DNA of 64,000 nt, taken from positions 4,402,001-4,466,000 of the forward strand of contig OZ241901.1 in assembly GCA_965202895.1 (NCBI GenBank), read 5' to 3'. Shown here piece after piece: positions 30,556 to 37,991 of this stretch. The notes beneath the pieces were generated by a model. The model was not told the DNA's origin and searched no databases. It was given only the letters and a program-made list of their open reading frames with translations. The position numbers were made by a program, and so were the translations under genes. Positions within the stretch are counted from its first letter, which is position 1; each line of letters opens with the position of its first letter. This stretch comes from JAJDXW01 sp965202895. Its GTDB lineage: Bacteria > Pseudomonadota > Gammaproteobacteria > HK1.

Positions 30556-32376
30556 ATGAGAATGCAAGGGAGCTTCATCGACAACCTGCCCAAGGTCTAC
30601 GGCCTGTACACGGGCGGGTTCATCGTCTTCATCCTCCTCATGGCCGTCCTCGAGCAGATGGGGACGTCCGCCGACACGATCGGCATCCTGTTCGTGGGCT
30701 TCACCGTCCTCATCTACGCCGCCATCGGATGGCTGTCGCGCACGATGCAGGTCGACGCCTACTACGTCGCGGGCCGCAGCGTACCGCCGGTGTTCAACGG
30801 CATGGCGACGGCGGCGGACTGGATGTCCGGCGCGTCGTTCGTCGCGATGGCGGGCGGGATCTACATGGGGGGCCATGCCTACCTGGCCTTCGTGGTCGGG
30901 TGGACCGGCGGGTACGTGCTGGTGGCGGCCCTCATGGCGCCGTACCTGCGCAAGTTCGGCTGCTACACCGTGCCCGACTTCATCGGCACCCGCTACGGCG
31001 GCAACACCGCGCGCTTCTGCGCGGTGCTCGTGCTGGTGGTCGCGTCGTTCACCTACGTGACGGCGCAGATCAACGCGACCGGCACCATCGCCTCGCGCGC
31101 CCTGCACATCCCGTTCGAGGTCGGGGTCTGGTTCGGCCTCCTCGGCATCCTGCTCTGCTCGATGCTCGGCGGCATGAGGGCGGTGACCTGGACCCAGGTG
31201 GCCCAGTACATCGTGCTCATCATCGCCTACCTCGTGCCCGTCATCTGGATGTCGAACAAGCAGGGGTTCGGCCTCGTGCCGCAGCTCGTCTACGGCGATG
31301 CGGTGGCGCGCCTCGGGGAGCTGGAGGCCATGCACCAGGTCGGGGTGCTGACCCCGGCGGAGGCGGTGCCCGGGCTGAAGGCGCTCACGGTGCCGCATGC
31401 GGCGGCCGGTTCGAGCGCCCTCGAAAGCTGGAAGTTCATCACCCTGGTGCTGTGCATGATGGCGGGCACCGCGTCCCTGCCGCACATCCTGATGCGCTAC
31501 TTCACCACCCCGTCGGTGCGGGCGGCGCGCCAGTCCGTGGCCTGGTCGCTGTTCTTCATCTTCCTGCTCTACTTCACCGCCCCGGCGCTCGCGACGTTCA
31601 CCAAGCTCCAGGTGCTCGATCCGAACCTCGCCACGGGCATCATCGGGAAGAGCATCGCGGAGGTCACCGCCCTCGACTGGGTCCGCAACTGGAGCGAGGT
31701 CGGGTTCCTCAAGGTGATCGACTCGAACGGCGACGGCCTCCTGCAGATCAACGAGTTCTTCATGCGGGGGGACATCGTCGTGCTCGCGACCCCGGAGATG
31801 GCGGGCCTGCCCTACGTCATCTCGGGACTCGTCGCGGCCGGCGGCATGGCCGCCGCGATGTCGACCGCGGACGGCCTGCTCCTCGCCATCGCCAACGCCC
31901 TCTCGCATGATCTGTACTACAAGATCATCGACCCGAAGGCGGAGACGCGCACCCGGCTCGTCGTGGCGCGCGTGCTCCTCCTCGTGATCGGCGCGGCGGG
32001 CGCGCTGGTCGCGAGCCTGAAGCTCACGGGGATCCTCGGGGCGGTGGCCTGGGCGTTCGACTTCGCGTGCTCCGGCCTCTTCTTCCCGCTCGTCCTCGGC
32101 GTGTGGTGGAAGCGCGCGAACCGGCAGGGGGCGATCGCGGGAATGCTCGCGGGGCTCATCGCCGGGACGTGGTACCTCTACATGGTGCGGTTCGCGGGGA
32201 TGGAGCCGTGGATCGGCATCGACCACCTGAGGTTCGGGATCATCGGAATGCCGGTGAGCCTGATCGCCATGGTGGTGGTCAGCCTGATGACCGCGGAGCC
32301 CGACAAGGAGACCCAGGACATGGTCGACTCGACCCGGGTTCCGTCGGGCTCGTCGGTGCTCGCATCGTCGCACTGA
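30556..32376 (+). CDS. VC_2705-type sodium:solute symporter, large subunit
   Basis: The 606-residue SSS-family transporter has about 13 membrane helices. Landmarks are YYVAGRSVPPVFNGMATAAD, the conserved WMSGASFVAMAGGIYMGG sodium-site region, FIGTRYGGNTARFCAVLVL, TASLPHILMRYFTTPSVRAA and GGMAAAMSTADGLLLAIANA. A loop near residues 388-400 reads DSNGDGLLQINE, a perfect EF-hand calcium loop pattern. It is coupled to the DUF4212 subunit upstream and ends just before a strong hairpin at 32395-32427. It resembles ActP-type carriers, so monocarboxylate uptake is likely. Confidence 0.93.
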   Translation: MRMQGSFIDNLPKVYGLYTGGFIVFILLMAVLEQMGTSADTIGILFVGFTVLIYAAIGWLSRTMQVDAYYVAGRSVPPVFNGMATAADWMSGASFVAMAGGIYMGGHAYLAFVVGWTGGYVLVAALMAPYLRKFGCYTVPDFIGTRYGGNTARFCAVLVLVVASFTYVTAQINATGTIASRALHIPFEVGVWFGLLGILLCSMLGGMRAVTWTQVAQYIVLIIAYLVPVIWMSNKQGFGLVPQLVYGDAVARLGELEAMHQVGVLTPAEAVPGLKALTVPHAAAGSSALESWKFITLVLCMMAGTASLPHILMRYFTTPSVRAARQSVAWSLFFIFLLYFTAPALATFTKLQVLDPNLATGIIGKSIAEVTALDWVRNWSEVGFLKVIDSNGDGLLQINEFFMRGDIVVLATPEMAGLPYVISGLVAAGGMAAAMSTADGLLLAIANALSHDLYYKIIDPKAETRTRLVVARVLLLVIGAAGALVASLKLTGILGAVAWAFDFACSGLFFPLVLGVWWKRANRQGAIAGMLAGLIAGTWYLYMVRFAGMEPWIGIDHLRFGIIGMPVSLIAMVVVSLMTAEPDKETQDMVDSTRVPSGSSVLASSH

Positions 32377-32394
32377 GGGCCGGGGCTTCCCTTT

Positions 32395-32427
32395 CGCCGG
32401 GGCGGGGAGGATCTTCCCGCCCCGGCG
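32395..32427 (+). terminator. Strong hairpin after the symporter gene
   Basis: A perfect 12 bp inverted repeat (CGCCGGGGCGGG at 32395-32406 and its complement at 32416-32427) with a 9-base loop starts 18 bp after the symporter stop. There is no clear T-run, as is common in GC-rich genomes. It probably ends or stabilises the symporter transcript. Confidence 0.7.
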
Positions 32428-32540
32428 CCTTCCGCCTCGCCCGGGACGGTCCGCGCCGAAGGGGAAGGATGGCCGAGGCCGCGCCCCGTGCGCTTGCGGC
32501 AGGGCGCTCGTGACGGGGCTGGAGTCGATCTCGCCGGCTG

Positions 32541-32897
32541 ATGTACGAGGCGTTTCCAATCTGGGTTCTCGTCGTCGACTACGTGCTCGGCGCGGTGATG
32601 TGGACCCTGGTCGGCCGGTTCGGAATGGGGCTGTTCCTGCCCGAGGACAGCAAGTTCTTCTTCATGCGCTTCTTCGTGCGCGCGACGGACCCGCTGCTGA
32701 AGCTCTTCGCGCCGGTGACGCCGGGCTTCCTCATCCGGCCGATGGCGCCGCTCTTCGTCGCGTGGTTCTTCTTCATGGTCCGCTTCTACGTGATGCCGTG
32801 GCTCCTCGGATACTCGGTGATGGGCATGCTGTCCTTCCCGCTCGAGAGCGAGATCGGGCAGAGCGTGGCGCGGCTCGTCGGCATGGTCGTCTACTGA
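32541..32897 (+). CDS. Conserved membrane protein downstream of the symporter (YggT-like)
   Basis: The 118-residue protein has a first helix (FPIWVLVVDYVLGAVMWTLV), an amphipathic section FFFMRFFVRATDPLLKLFAP that recalls the R..TDPLL motif of YggT proteins, and a third hydrophobic segment FVAWFFFMVRFYVMPWLLGY. YggT proteins are small inner-membrane proteins of poorly known role. The ATG at 32541 is the only good start. It lies 164 bp after the symporter, past the terminator-like hairpin, so it may have its own promoter. Family placement is tentative. Confidence 0.65.
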   Translation: MYEAFPIWVLVVDYVLGAVMWTLVGRFGMGLFLPEDSKFFFMRFFVRATDPLLKLFAPVTPGFLIRPMAPLFVAWFFFMVRFYVMPWLLGYSVMGMLSFPLESEIGQSVARLVGMVVY

Positions 32898-33102
32898 ACG
32901 GCGCCGGGCCGGGAAGGGGCGCGCGGCCGGCGGCGGGAAGCAGGCCGAAGTCCCGGCGCGCGAGGCGCCCGGGACCCGGCGCGCGGTCCTCGCCGCGGCA
33001 CGTGCAGCCGTGGAGGGCGATGGGCCGGGCGGTGGCGGGCACGGGCCCGCTCCGCGGCCGGCGCGCGCCGGCCCGCCGCGAGCCGCGCCCGCGCCGGCCG
33101 CC

Positions 33103-34005
33103 ATGACGCTCCGGACCTGGCGGCCGGAGGACCCCGGCGCGGTCGCGATCGCGCTCGATACCCTGGTCGCCGGGGTCCACTTCCGGGCGGACGCTCCGCC
33201 GTGCGCCATCGGGCACAAGGCCCTCGCGGTCAACCTGAGCGACCTCGCGGCCATGGGCGCCCGTCCCCGGCGGGCGCTCGTGCACGCCGCCCACCCCGAG
33301 CCGTCGCCGGCCTGGGAGGAGGCGTTCGCGGCCGGCCTCGAAGGGCTGGCGGAACGCTTCGGTGTCGCGCTGGACCGGGGGCGGCTCCGGGACGGCCCCC
33401 TGGTCGTGTCGATCGAGGCGGCCGGGACGTTTCCGGGCGACCGCCCGCCGCTTCGCCGCTCCGGCGCCCGGGCCGGCGATGCGGTCTACGTCACCGGCAC
33501 CCTGGGGGATGCGGCGGGCGCGCTCGAAGGCGTATCCGCGCTGGCCGGGCGCCTCGACCTTCCCGAGCCGCGGGTCGCGGCCGGCCTCGCCCTGCGGGGG
33601 ATCGCGACGAGCGCCATCGACGTATCGGACGGACTTTGCGCCGATCTGGGGCACGTGCTCCAAGCGAGCGGGGTCGGCGCTTCGATCGAGACCGCCCGCC
33701 TGCCCCTGTCCGAGGCCCTCGTCGCCGCCCGCGGGCCGGTGCGGGCCGCCGAGCTCGCGCTCGCGGGCGGCGACGACTACGAGCTCGTGTTCACCGTCGC
33801 CCCGCGGTCCGAGCCGCTCCTCGCCGCCGCGCCGCTCGACGTCCCGATCACCCGGATCGGGGTCGTCGCGAGCACCCCGGGTCTTCGCTGCCTCGACCCG
33901 GACGGCCGGCCGACCTCCGTTCCCCCGGGCTACGAGCACTTCGCGGCCGGCCAATCCCGCCGGCCCGTCGAAGACGCCTCGCGGAGCCCATCGGAGGGCC
34001 CGTGA
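33103..34005 (+). CDS. ThiL-like thiamine-phosphate kinase subunit lacking GDD and GGDTT motifs
   Basis: This 300-residue ThiL homologue starts late: MTLRTWRPEDPGAVAIALDT runs straight into the second ThiL motif (LDTLVAGVHF), so the N-terminal Mg-binding GIGDDAA motif is missing. HKALAVNLSDLAAMGA is intact. The position of GGDTTRGPL reads DRGRLRDGPL, so the third motif is lost. The C-terminal half looks normal: YVTGTLGDAAGAL, IDVSDGLCADLGH and GGDDYELVF. ThiL phosphorylates thiamine phosphate to the diphosphate cofactor. The two lost motifs are exactly those kept by the ORF at 34555-34998, so the two may work together. Its stop overlaps the pgpA start (GTGA). Confidence 0.8.
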   Translation: MTLRTWRPEDPGAVAIALDTLVAGVHFRADAPPCAIGHKALAVNLSDLAAMGARPRRALVHAAHPEPSPAWEEAFAAGLEGLAERFGVALDRGRLRDGPLVVSIEAAGTFPGDRPPLRRSGARAGDAVYVTGTLGDAAGALEGVSALAGRLDLPEPRVAAGLALRGIATSAIDVSDGLCADLGHVLQASGVGASIETARLPLSEALVAARGPVRAAELALAGGDDYELVFTVAPRSEPLLAAAPLDVPITRIGVVASTPGLRCLDPDGRPTSVPPGYEHFAAGQSRRPVEDASRSPSEGP

Positions 34006-34484
34006 GGCCAGGGTGGCCGCAGCGGCTCGTCCTCGTGCTCGGAACCGGCTTCGGGGCCGGCTACGCGCCCCGAGCGCCGGGCACGGCGGGAAGCGTGGTG
34101 GGGCTCGGCGCCGGTCTCGGGCTCGCCGCTTCGCCCCTCGACCCGCCCGCGGCCGCCGTCGTCACCGCCGCGGTGTGCATCGCGGGCATACCGATCTGCG
34201 CCGGCAGCGCCCGGAGGCTCGGCGCGCCCGACCCCCCCGCGGTGGTCTGGGACGAGGTCGCGGGCATGATGGTCGCCCTCCTCGCGCTGCCGCGCGGCTG
34301 GTACTGGTGGCTCGTCGCGTTCGTGCTCTTCCGGGCCTTCGACGTGCTCAAGCCATGGCCCATCGGCTGGCTCGACCGGCGCCTGCGGGGGGGCGCCGGG
34401 ATCATGGCCGACGATCTGGTGGCCGGGGCGTTCGCCTGGGCCTCGGTCCAGGGGCTGTCGCGCATGGTGGGCGGAGGGGGTTGA
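34002..34484 (+). CDS. pgpA: Phosphatidylglycerophosphatase A
   Basis: PgpA removes phosphate from phosphatidylglycerol phosphate at the inner membrane. The 160-residue protein has the family features: a first segment with GTGFGAGYAPRAPGTAGSVV, the metal-binding site VVWDEVAGMMVALLALP, FVLFRAFDVLKPWPIGWLDR and a final IMADDLVAGAFAWASV. GTG at 34002 overlaps the stop of the thiL-like gene by GTGA, a classical thiL-pgpA coupling. The next gene is the second thiL-like ORF, 70 bp downstream. Confidence 0.93.
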   Translation: MRPGWPQRLVLVLGTGFGAGYAPRAPGTAGSVVGLGAGLGLAASPLDPPAAAVVTAAVCIAGIPICAGSARRLGAPDPPAVVWDEVAGMMVALLALPRGWYWWLVAFVLFRAFDVLKPWPIGWLDRRLRGGAGIMADDLVAGAFAWASVQGLSRMVGGGG

Positions 34485-34554
34485 TGAGCCCCTGCGCGGA
34501 CCGCGCCTCGACCCGGCTCCGGCCGGGAATCGCCGCGACGGCCGGCGCGAGCTG

Positions 34555-34998
34555 ATGGCGGCCGGAGAGTTCGAGCTCATCGCCCGCTTCTTCACGGGCG
34601 CGACCGGGCGGCGCCCCGACGTCGCGGTGGGTATCGGGGACGATGCCGCGCTCGTGGTCCCTCCGCCCGGAGCCGCGATCGTCTCCGCGTGCACCGCCCT
34701 CCACGAAGGGGTCGACTTCCCTCCCGGGACCCCGGCCGAGGCCCTCGGCCGGCGAGCGATCGAGGACGGGCTGCGGGCGCTCGCGGAGGATGTGCCGGGC
34801 GGCTCCCCGCCCCGCCCCGCCTGGGCCCTGCTCGGGCTCACCCTGCCCGCCCCGGACGAGGGCTGGGTGCGCGGGTTCACCCGGGGGTTGGGGCGGGCCT
34901 GCCGGGCGGCCGGCATCGAGCTGGTGGGCGGCGACACCACCCGTGGCCCGCTCACCATCGTGTGCGTGCTGCACGGACTCCGCTCCCCGGAAGGCTGA
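34555..34998 (+). CDS. N-terminal-half ThiL-like protein with GDD and GGDTT motifs
   Basis: The 147-residue product begins exactly like ThiL (MAAGEFELIARFF) and keeps VGIGDDAALVVPP and IELVGGDTTRGPLTIV, the Mg/ATP motifs. The intervening motifs are degenerate: DTLVAGVHF has become CTALHEGVDF, and the NLSDLAAMGA helix has become GLRALAEDVPGG. It stops after LHGLRSPEG, where the C-terminal half of ThiL would start. It is the mirror image of the 33103-34005 gene. In the PurM-like fold the first half forms the dimer barrel, so assembly with the other subunit is plausible. It is directly followed by mutH (stop and ATG adjacent). A decaying duplicate is the alternative explanation. Confidence 0.75.
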   Translation: MAAGEFELIARFFTGATGRRPDVAVGIGDDAALVVPPPGAAIVSACTALHEGVDFPPGTPAEALGRRAIEDGLRALAEDVPGGSPPRPAWALLGLTLPAPDEGWVRGFTRGLGRACRAAGIELVGGDTTRGPLTIVCVLHGLRSPEG

Positions 34999-35664
34999 AT
35001 GCGGACCCCGGCAAGCGAAGCGGAGCTCCTGGAGCGCGCCCGGTCCATCGCCGGCTGCACCCTTGCCGAGCTGGCCGGCTCTCTCGGGCTTCCGCTGCCG
35101 GGGGACCCACGCAGGGCGAAGGGCTGGGCCGGCCAGCTCGTCGAGGCCGCGCTCGGCGCGCCCTCCGCGGGCGAGCCGGGGCCGGACTTTCCGGGCCTCG
35201 GCATCGAGCTCAAGACGATCCCGGTGACCCCCGCCGGGCGGCCGCGCGAGTCGACCTGGGTGTGCATCGCCCCCATGGAGGACGTCACCGGCCTGCGCTG
35301 GGAGCGCTCCCTGGTGCGCGCGAAGCTCGCCCGGGTCCTCTGGGTTCCGACCGTCGATGGAACGGGCGGCGGCTTCCGGGCGCGCCGGATCGGAGCGCCC
35401 CTGCTCTGGAGTCCATCGCCGGAGGAAGAGGCGGTCATCCGGGCCGACTGGGAGGAGTTCATGGAGGACGTCGCGCTCGGCCGCATTCATGCCGTCACCG
35501 GGCAGCAAGGGACGGCCCTCCAGCTCCGGCCGAAGGCCGCGAACGCGCGGGAGCGCGGTTGGACGACCGACGAGGATGGCGGCCGGGCGCTCGCGAACCC
35601 GCGCGGATTCTACCTCCGCGCGAGCTTCACCGCCCGGCTGCTCGCCCGCCGTTTCGGTGCCTGA
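34999..35664 (+). CDS. mutH: DNA mismatch repair endonuclease MutH
   Basis: MutH nicks the unmethylated strand at hemimethylated GATC sites under MutSL control; the gene is typical of gammaproteobacteria. The 221-residue length is right. Visible are the N-terminal helix LLERARSIAGCTLAELAG, KGWAGQLVEAALG, the catalytic DFPGLGIELKTIPV (Asp and Glu-x-Lys), and RPKAANARERGWTTDEDG followed by GFYLRASFTARLL. The start ATG follows the stop of the thiL-like fragment with no gap. A Dam methylase would be expected elsewhere in the genome. Confidence 0.95.
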   Translation: MRTPASEAELLERARSIAGCTLAELAGSLGLPLPGDPRRAKGWAGQLVEAALGAPSAGEPGPDFPGLGIELKTIPVTPAGRPRESTWVCIAPMEDVTGLRWERSLVRAKLARVLWVPTVDGTGGGFRARRIGAPLLWSPSPEEEAVIRADWEEFMEDVALGRIHAVTGQQGTALQLRPKAANARERGWTTDEDGGRALANPRGFYLRASFTARLLARRFGA

Positions 35665-35854
35665 CCGCCCGCTTTCTCGTCATGTTCCCGGGGACCCGTC
35701 TCCATACCCGTACCCGATGGCCGATTCCGATCGAGCGGCCTGTACGCTCTCAGGGGCTCTCGGGGGCCGCGTCACATGCCCCGGACCTCCACCGGCGCGC
35801 CGACCGCCGACCGCTCCCGCCCGGCGCCGCCGCTGCGCCGGAGGGCCGCGCCGT

Positions 35855-36724
35855 TCAGCCGGGCGGGTCGAGGCATTCGGGGTCGAGGACCCCGCGGGCG
35901 ACCGCCGCGACCGCACCCTCCATGCGAATCGACCAGTCTTCCCGCACTTCGACCTCGATCTCGCCGCCCGGCATTTCGACGGTGACCGGCGAGCGCGCGA
36001 GGCCGAGCCGGCAGCACACCGCGGCGGCCGCGCAGCTGCTCGTGCCCGAGGCAAGGGTGTAGCCCGCTCCCCGCTCCCAGACCTCGATGCGGATGCGGCG
36101 GGGGGCCACCCGCTCGACGAGCTGGACGTTGGTCCGGTTCGGGAACGCGGGGTGGCGTTCGAGGAGCGGTCCGAGCGCGCGCGCCTCCTCTTCCCGGGCC
36201 TCGTCCACGGCCACCACGCAGTGCGGGTTGCCGACGGTCACCGCGGAGTACTCCACGCAACGGCCGTCTTCCGTGGTCAGACGGCGCTTCAGCACCTCCC
36301 CGCTCTCTCCCGCCACCGGGACCGCCCCGGCGTCGAAGCTCGCCCGCCCCATCTCGACCGCGACCCGGCGGCCGTCGCCGGAGACGGAGCACTCCACCTC
36401 GCCTCCCGGCGTCGCCACGCGGAACCATCCCGTACCCTTCACCCGGCCCCGGTCGCGGAGGTAGCGTGCGAAGATGCGGAGCCCGTTGCCGCTCTTCTCG
36501 GCCTCCGAGCCGTCGGGGTTGAAGATCCGGACCGCGGCGGGGGGCCGGGCGGCGCCGCGCCCGGCGCCGGATGGGCTCACGTCCAGCAGGACCCCGTCGG
36601 CCCCGATGCCGCGGCGCCGGTCGCACAGGCGGCGGACGACCTCTCCATCCGGCGGCTCTCCGAGCGCGCCGCCCGCGAGCACCACATAGTCGTTTCCGAG
36701 CGCGTGATACTTCCGGAATTCCAT
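35855..36724 (-). CDS. Diaminopimelate-epimerase-fold protein with both catalytic Cys replaced by Ser
   Basis: The 289-residue protein has the DapF double-barrel pattern: MEFRKYHALGNDYVVL at the start, GADGVLLDVSPS, FNPDGSEAEKSGNGLRIFAR, VGNPHCVVAVDE, and ERGAGYTLASGTSSCAAAAV near the end. In true DapF the two catalytic residues are the Cys of CGNG and the Cys of ACGTG; here they read SGNG (near residue 77) and ASGTS (near 226). The change at both sites is symmetric, suggesting a functional subfamily rather than decay. ATG at 36724 gives the canonical start. It may act on another amino acid or as a non-cysteine isomerase. It ends opposite mutH and is preceded by MITE copy C. Confidence 0.85.
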   Translation of the reverse strand: MEFRKYHALGNDYVVLAGGALGEPPDGEVVRRLCDRRRGIGADGVLLDVSPSGAGRGAARPPAAVRIFNPDGSEAEKSGNGLRIFARYLRDRGRVKGTGWFRVATPGGEVECSVSGDGRRVAVEMGRASFDAGAVPVAGESGEVLKRRLTTEDGRCVEYSAVTVGNPHCVVAVDEAREEEARALGPLLERHPAFPNRTNVQLVERVAPRRIRIEVWERGAGYTLASGTSSCAAAAVCCRLGLARSPVTVEMPGGEIEVEVREDWSIRMEGAVAAVARGVLDPECLDPPG

Positions 36725-36846
36725 GAACGCCCGTTCCGCCCCGATGTGCATCCCAGTGTCCATCCCGGCCCGCGCACCGGTCTCCGCCCCGGCCGAGCGG
36801 GAGCGTAGCACCCTTCCGCCCGGGTCGCAGGCGCCGATCCGGGAGA

Positions 36847-37129
36847 GGCATGTGCGCTGTTCGTAAGTATTTGAAACATATGGGAAAAATGGATCCGTCG
36901 TACCCTGTGCATGTCCAGCGGAGACACACTCGTGACCGTCTTATCCATTTGATTTACAAAATCTTTCGTTACTGCGGCGGGCGGTTCCGCCGCGGTGGAG
37001 TGAAATCCGCTAACCAGACCCACGAACTGCCCCGAAACCGTGGAATCAGCCCGTCCCCGTGGGGTAAAAAATATCTTGACCCCTTCTCTACACACTCTAT
37101 ATCAAGAGGTTACGAACAGCGCCCGGGCC
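36847..37129. mobile_element. MITE family 1, long copy C (283 bp, opposite orientation)
   Basis: Same length as copy A but reversed. The left end GGCATGTGCGCTGTTCGTAAG and right end TTACGAACAGCGCCCGGGCC (read in reverse, GCGCTGTTCGTAA) are the two termini. Flanking 9-mers TCCGGGAGA (36838-36846) and TCCGGGAGG (37130-37138) agree at eight positions. Frame MCAVRKYLKHMGKMDPSYPV remains open as in copy A, with mostly conservative changes. Confidence 0.83.
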
Positions 37130-37141
37130 TCCGGGAGGGAG

Positions 37142-37298
37142 CAGGGCCGTTTCACGCTGCCGGTGTCCGGCTCGGGGGCAGCCGCCGCGTCCCGGTCCGC
37201 ATCGCATGAATCGTCGAATTTGCATTCAATACCAATATCATCCGAGTTCTTCTTCGAAGTACATCCGGCACGCCCCGATGCAGCGTGAAACGACCCTG
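37142..37298. mobile_element. MITE family 2, copy 1 (157 bp) with exact 10 bp target duplication
   Basis: The terminal inverted repeats CAGGGCCGTTTCACGCTGC (left) and CAGGGTCGTTTCACGCTGC (right, reverse) differ at one position. CGGGAGGGAG occurs exactly at 37132-37141 and 37299-37308, a 10 bp target duplication. The A/T-rich middle contains GAATCGTCGAATTTGCATT and TATCATCCGAGTTCTTCTTC, shared with the copy at 56155. The start codon of the next gene lies inside the right repeat. Confidence 0.88.
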
Positions 37299-37991
37299 CG
37301 GGAGGGAGAGGCCCATGTCTGGCACGGGTCGCTGAACGCGGACCCGAGCGGCGTCTCCCCGGCGGAGGAGGCGCTCGCCCGCCGGATGCGGTCGGCGCGC
37401 CGCCGGCGCGAGTTCCTCGTCTGCCGCGGGGCGCTCCGGCGCATTCTCGCCGGCGCCCTCGGCATCGATCCGCTCGCCGTTCCCATCCTCGAAGGCGCCC
37501 ACGGAAAGCCCGCCCTCGCCCCCCGCGGCGGCCGGCCGGCCCCCGGGTTCCTCGGGTTCAACGTGTCCCACTCCGGCGAGCGGTTCGTCGTCGCGCTGGC
37601 CGGCGGCATGGAGCCGGGGGTCGATATCGAACGGGTTCGCGCCCGCCGGAACCTCTCCGGCCTCGCCCGACGGTTCTTCTCCCTCGCCGAGCAGGAGGAG
37701 CTCGCCGCCGCCGCGAACCCGCTGCGCGCGTTCTACCGCGTCTGGACCCGCAAGGAGGCGGTCATCAAGGCGGACGGACGCGGGGTCGCCATCGGGCTCG
37801 ACCGCTTCGCCGTCAACACCGGGGAGCCGCCCGCCCTGCTGGAGGCCCGCTGGGCCGGAGCGGCCCCCGACGAGGCGGCGCGCTGGTCGCTGCACTCGCT
37901 CGAAGCCGGGCCCGGCTACGCGGCTGCACTCGCCGTCCGGAGCCCCGCCGCGGCGGTGGTCGTCCGCGGCTCCCCGCCTTCGAGCGGTTGA
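37278..37991 (+). CDS. 4'-phosphopantetheinyl transferase (Sfp type)
   Basis: Sfp-type enzymes attach the coenzyme A arm to carrier proteins of fatty acid, polyketide or peptide synthases. The 237-residue protein shows FLVCRGALRRILAGALGID, HGKPALAPRG, FNVSHSGERFVVALA, the Mg-binding GVDIERVRARRN near residue 114 and FYRVWTRKEAVIKADGRGV near 155. ATG at 37278 (MQRETTL) lies within the right end of a MITE; the only other upstream ATG in frame (37206) is also inside that element. No carrier-protein or synthase gene is nearby, so it may serve the housekeeping acyl carrier protein. Confidence 0.9.
   Translation: MQRETTLREGEAHVWHGSLNADPSGVSPAEEALARRMRSARRRREFLVCRGALRRILAGALGIDPLAVPILEGAHGKPALAPRGGRPAPGFLGFNVSHSGERFVVALAGGMEPGVDIERVRARRNLSGLARRFFSLAEQEELAAAANPLRAFYRVWTRKEAVIKADGRGVAIGLDRFAVNTGEPPALLEARWAGAAPDEAARWSLHSLEAGPGYAAALAVRSPAAAVVVRGSPPSSG

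Noticed and set aside
33010..33102. Upstream extension of the thiL-like gene to restore the GDD motif
   Set aside because: The open upstream codons are low-complexity Pro/Ala/Gly and contain no GIGDDAA; the other two frames also show none.
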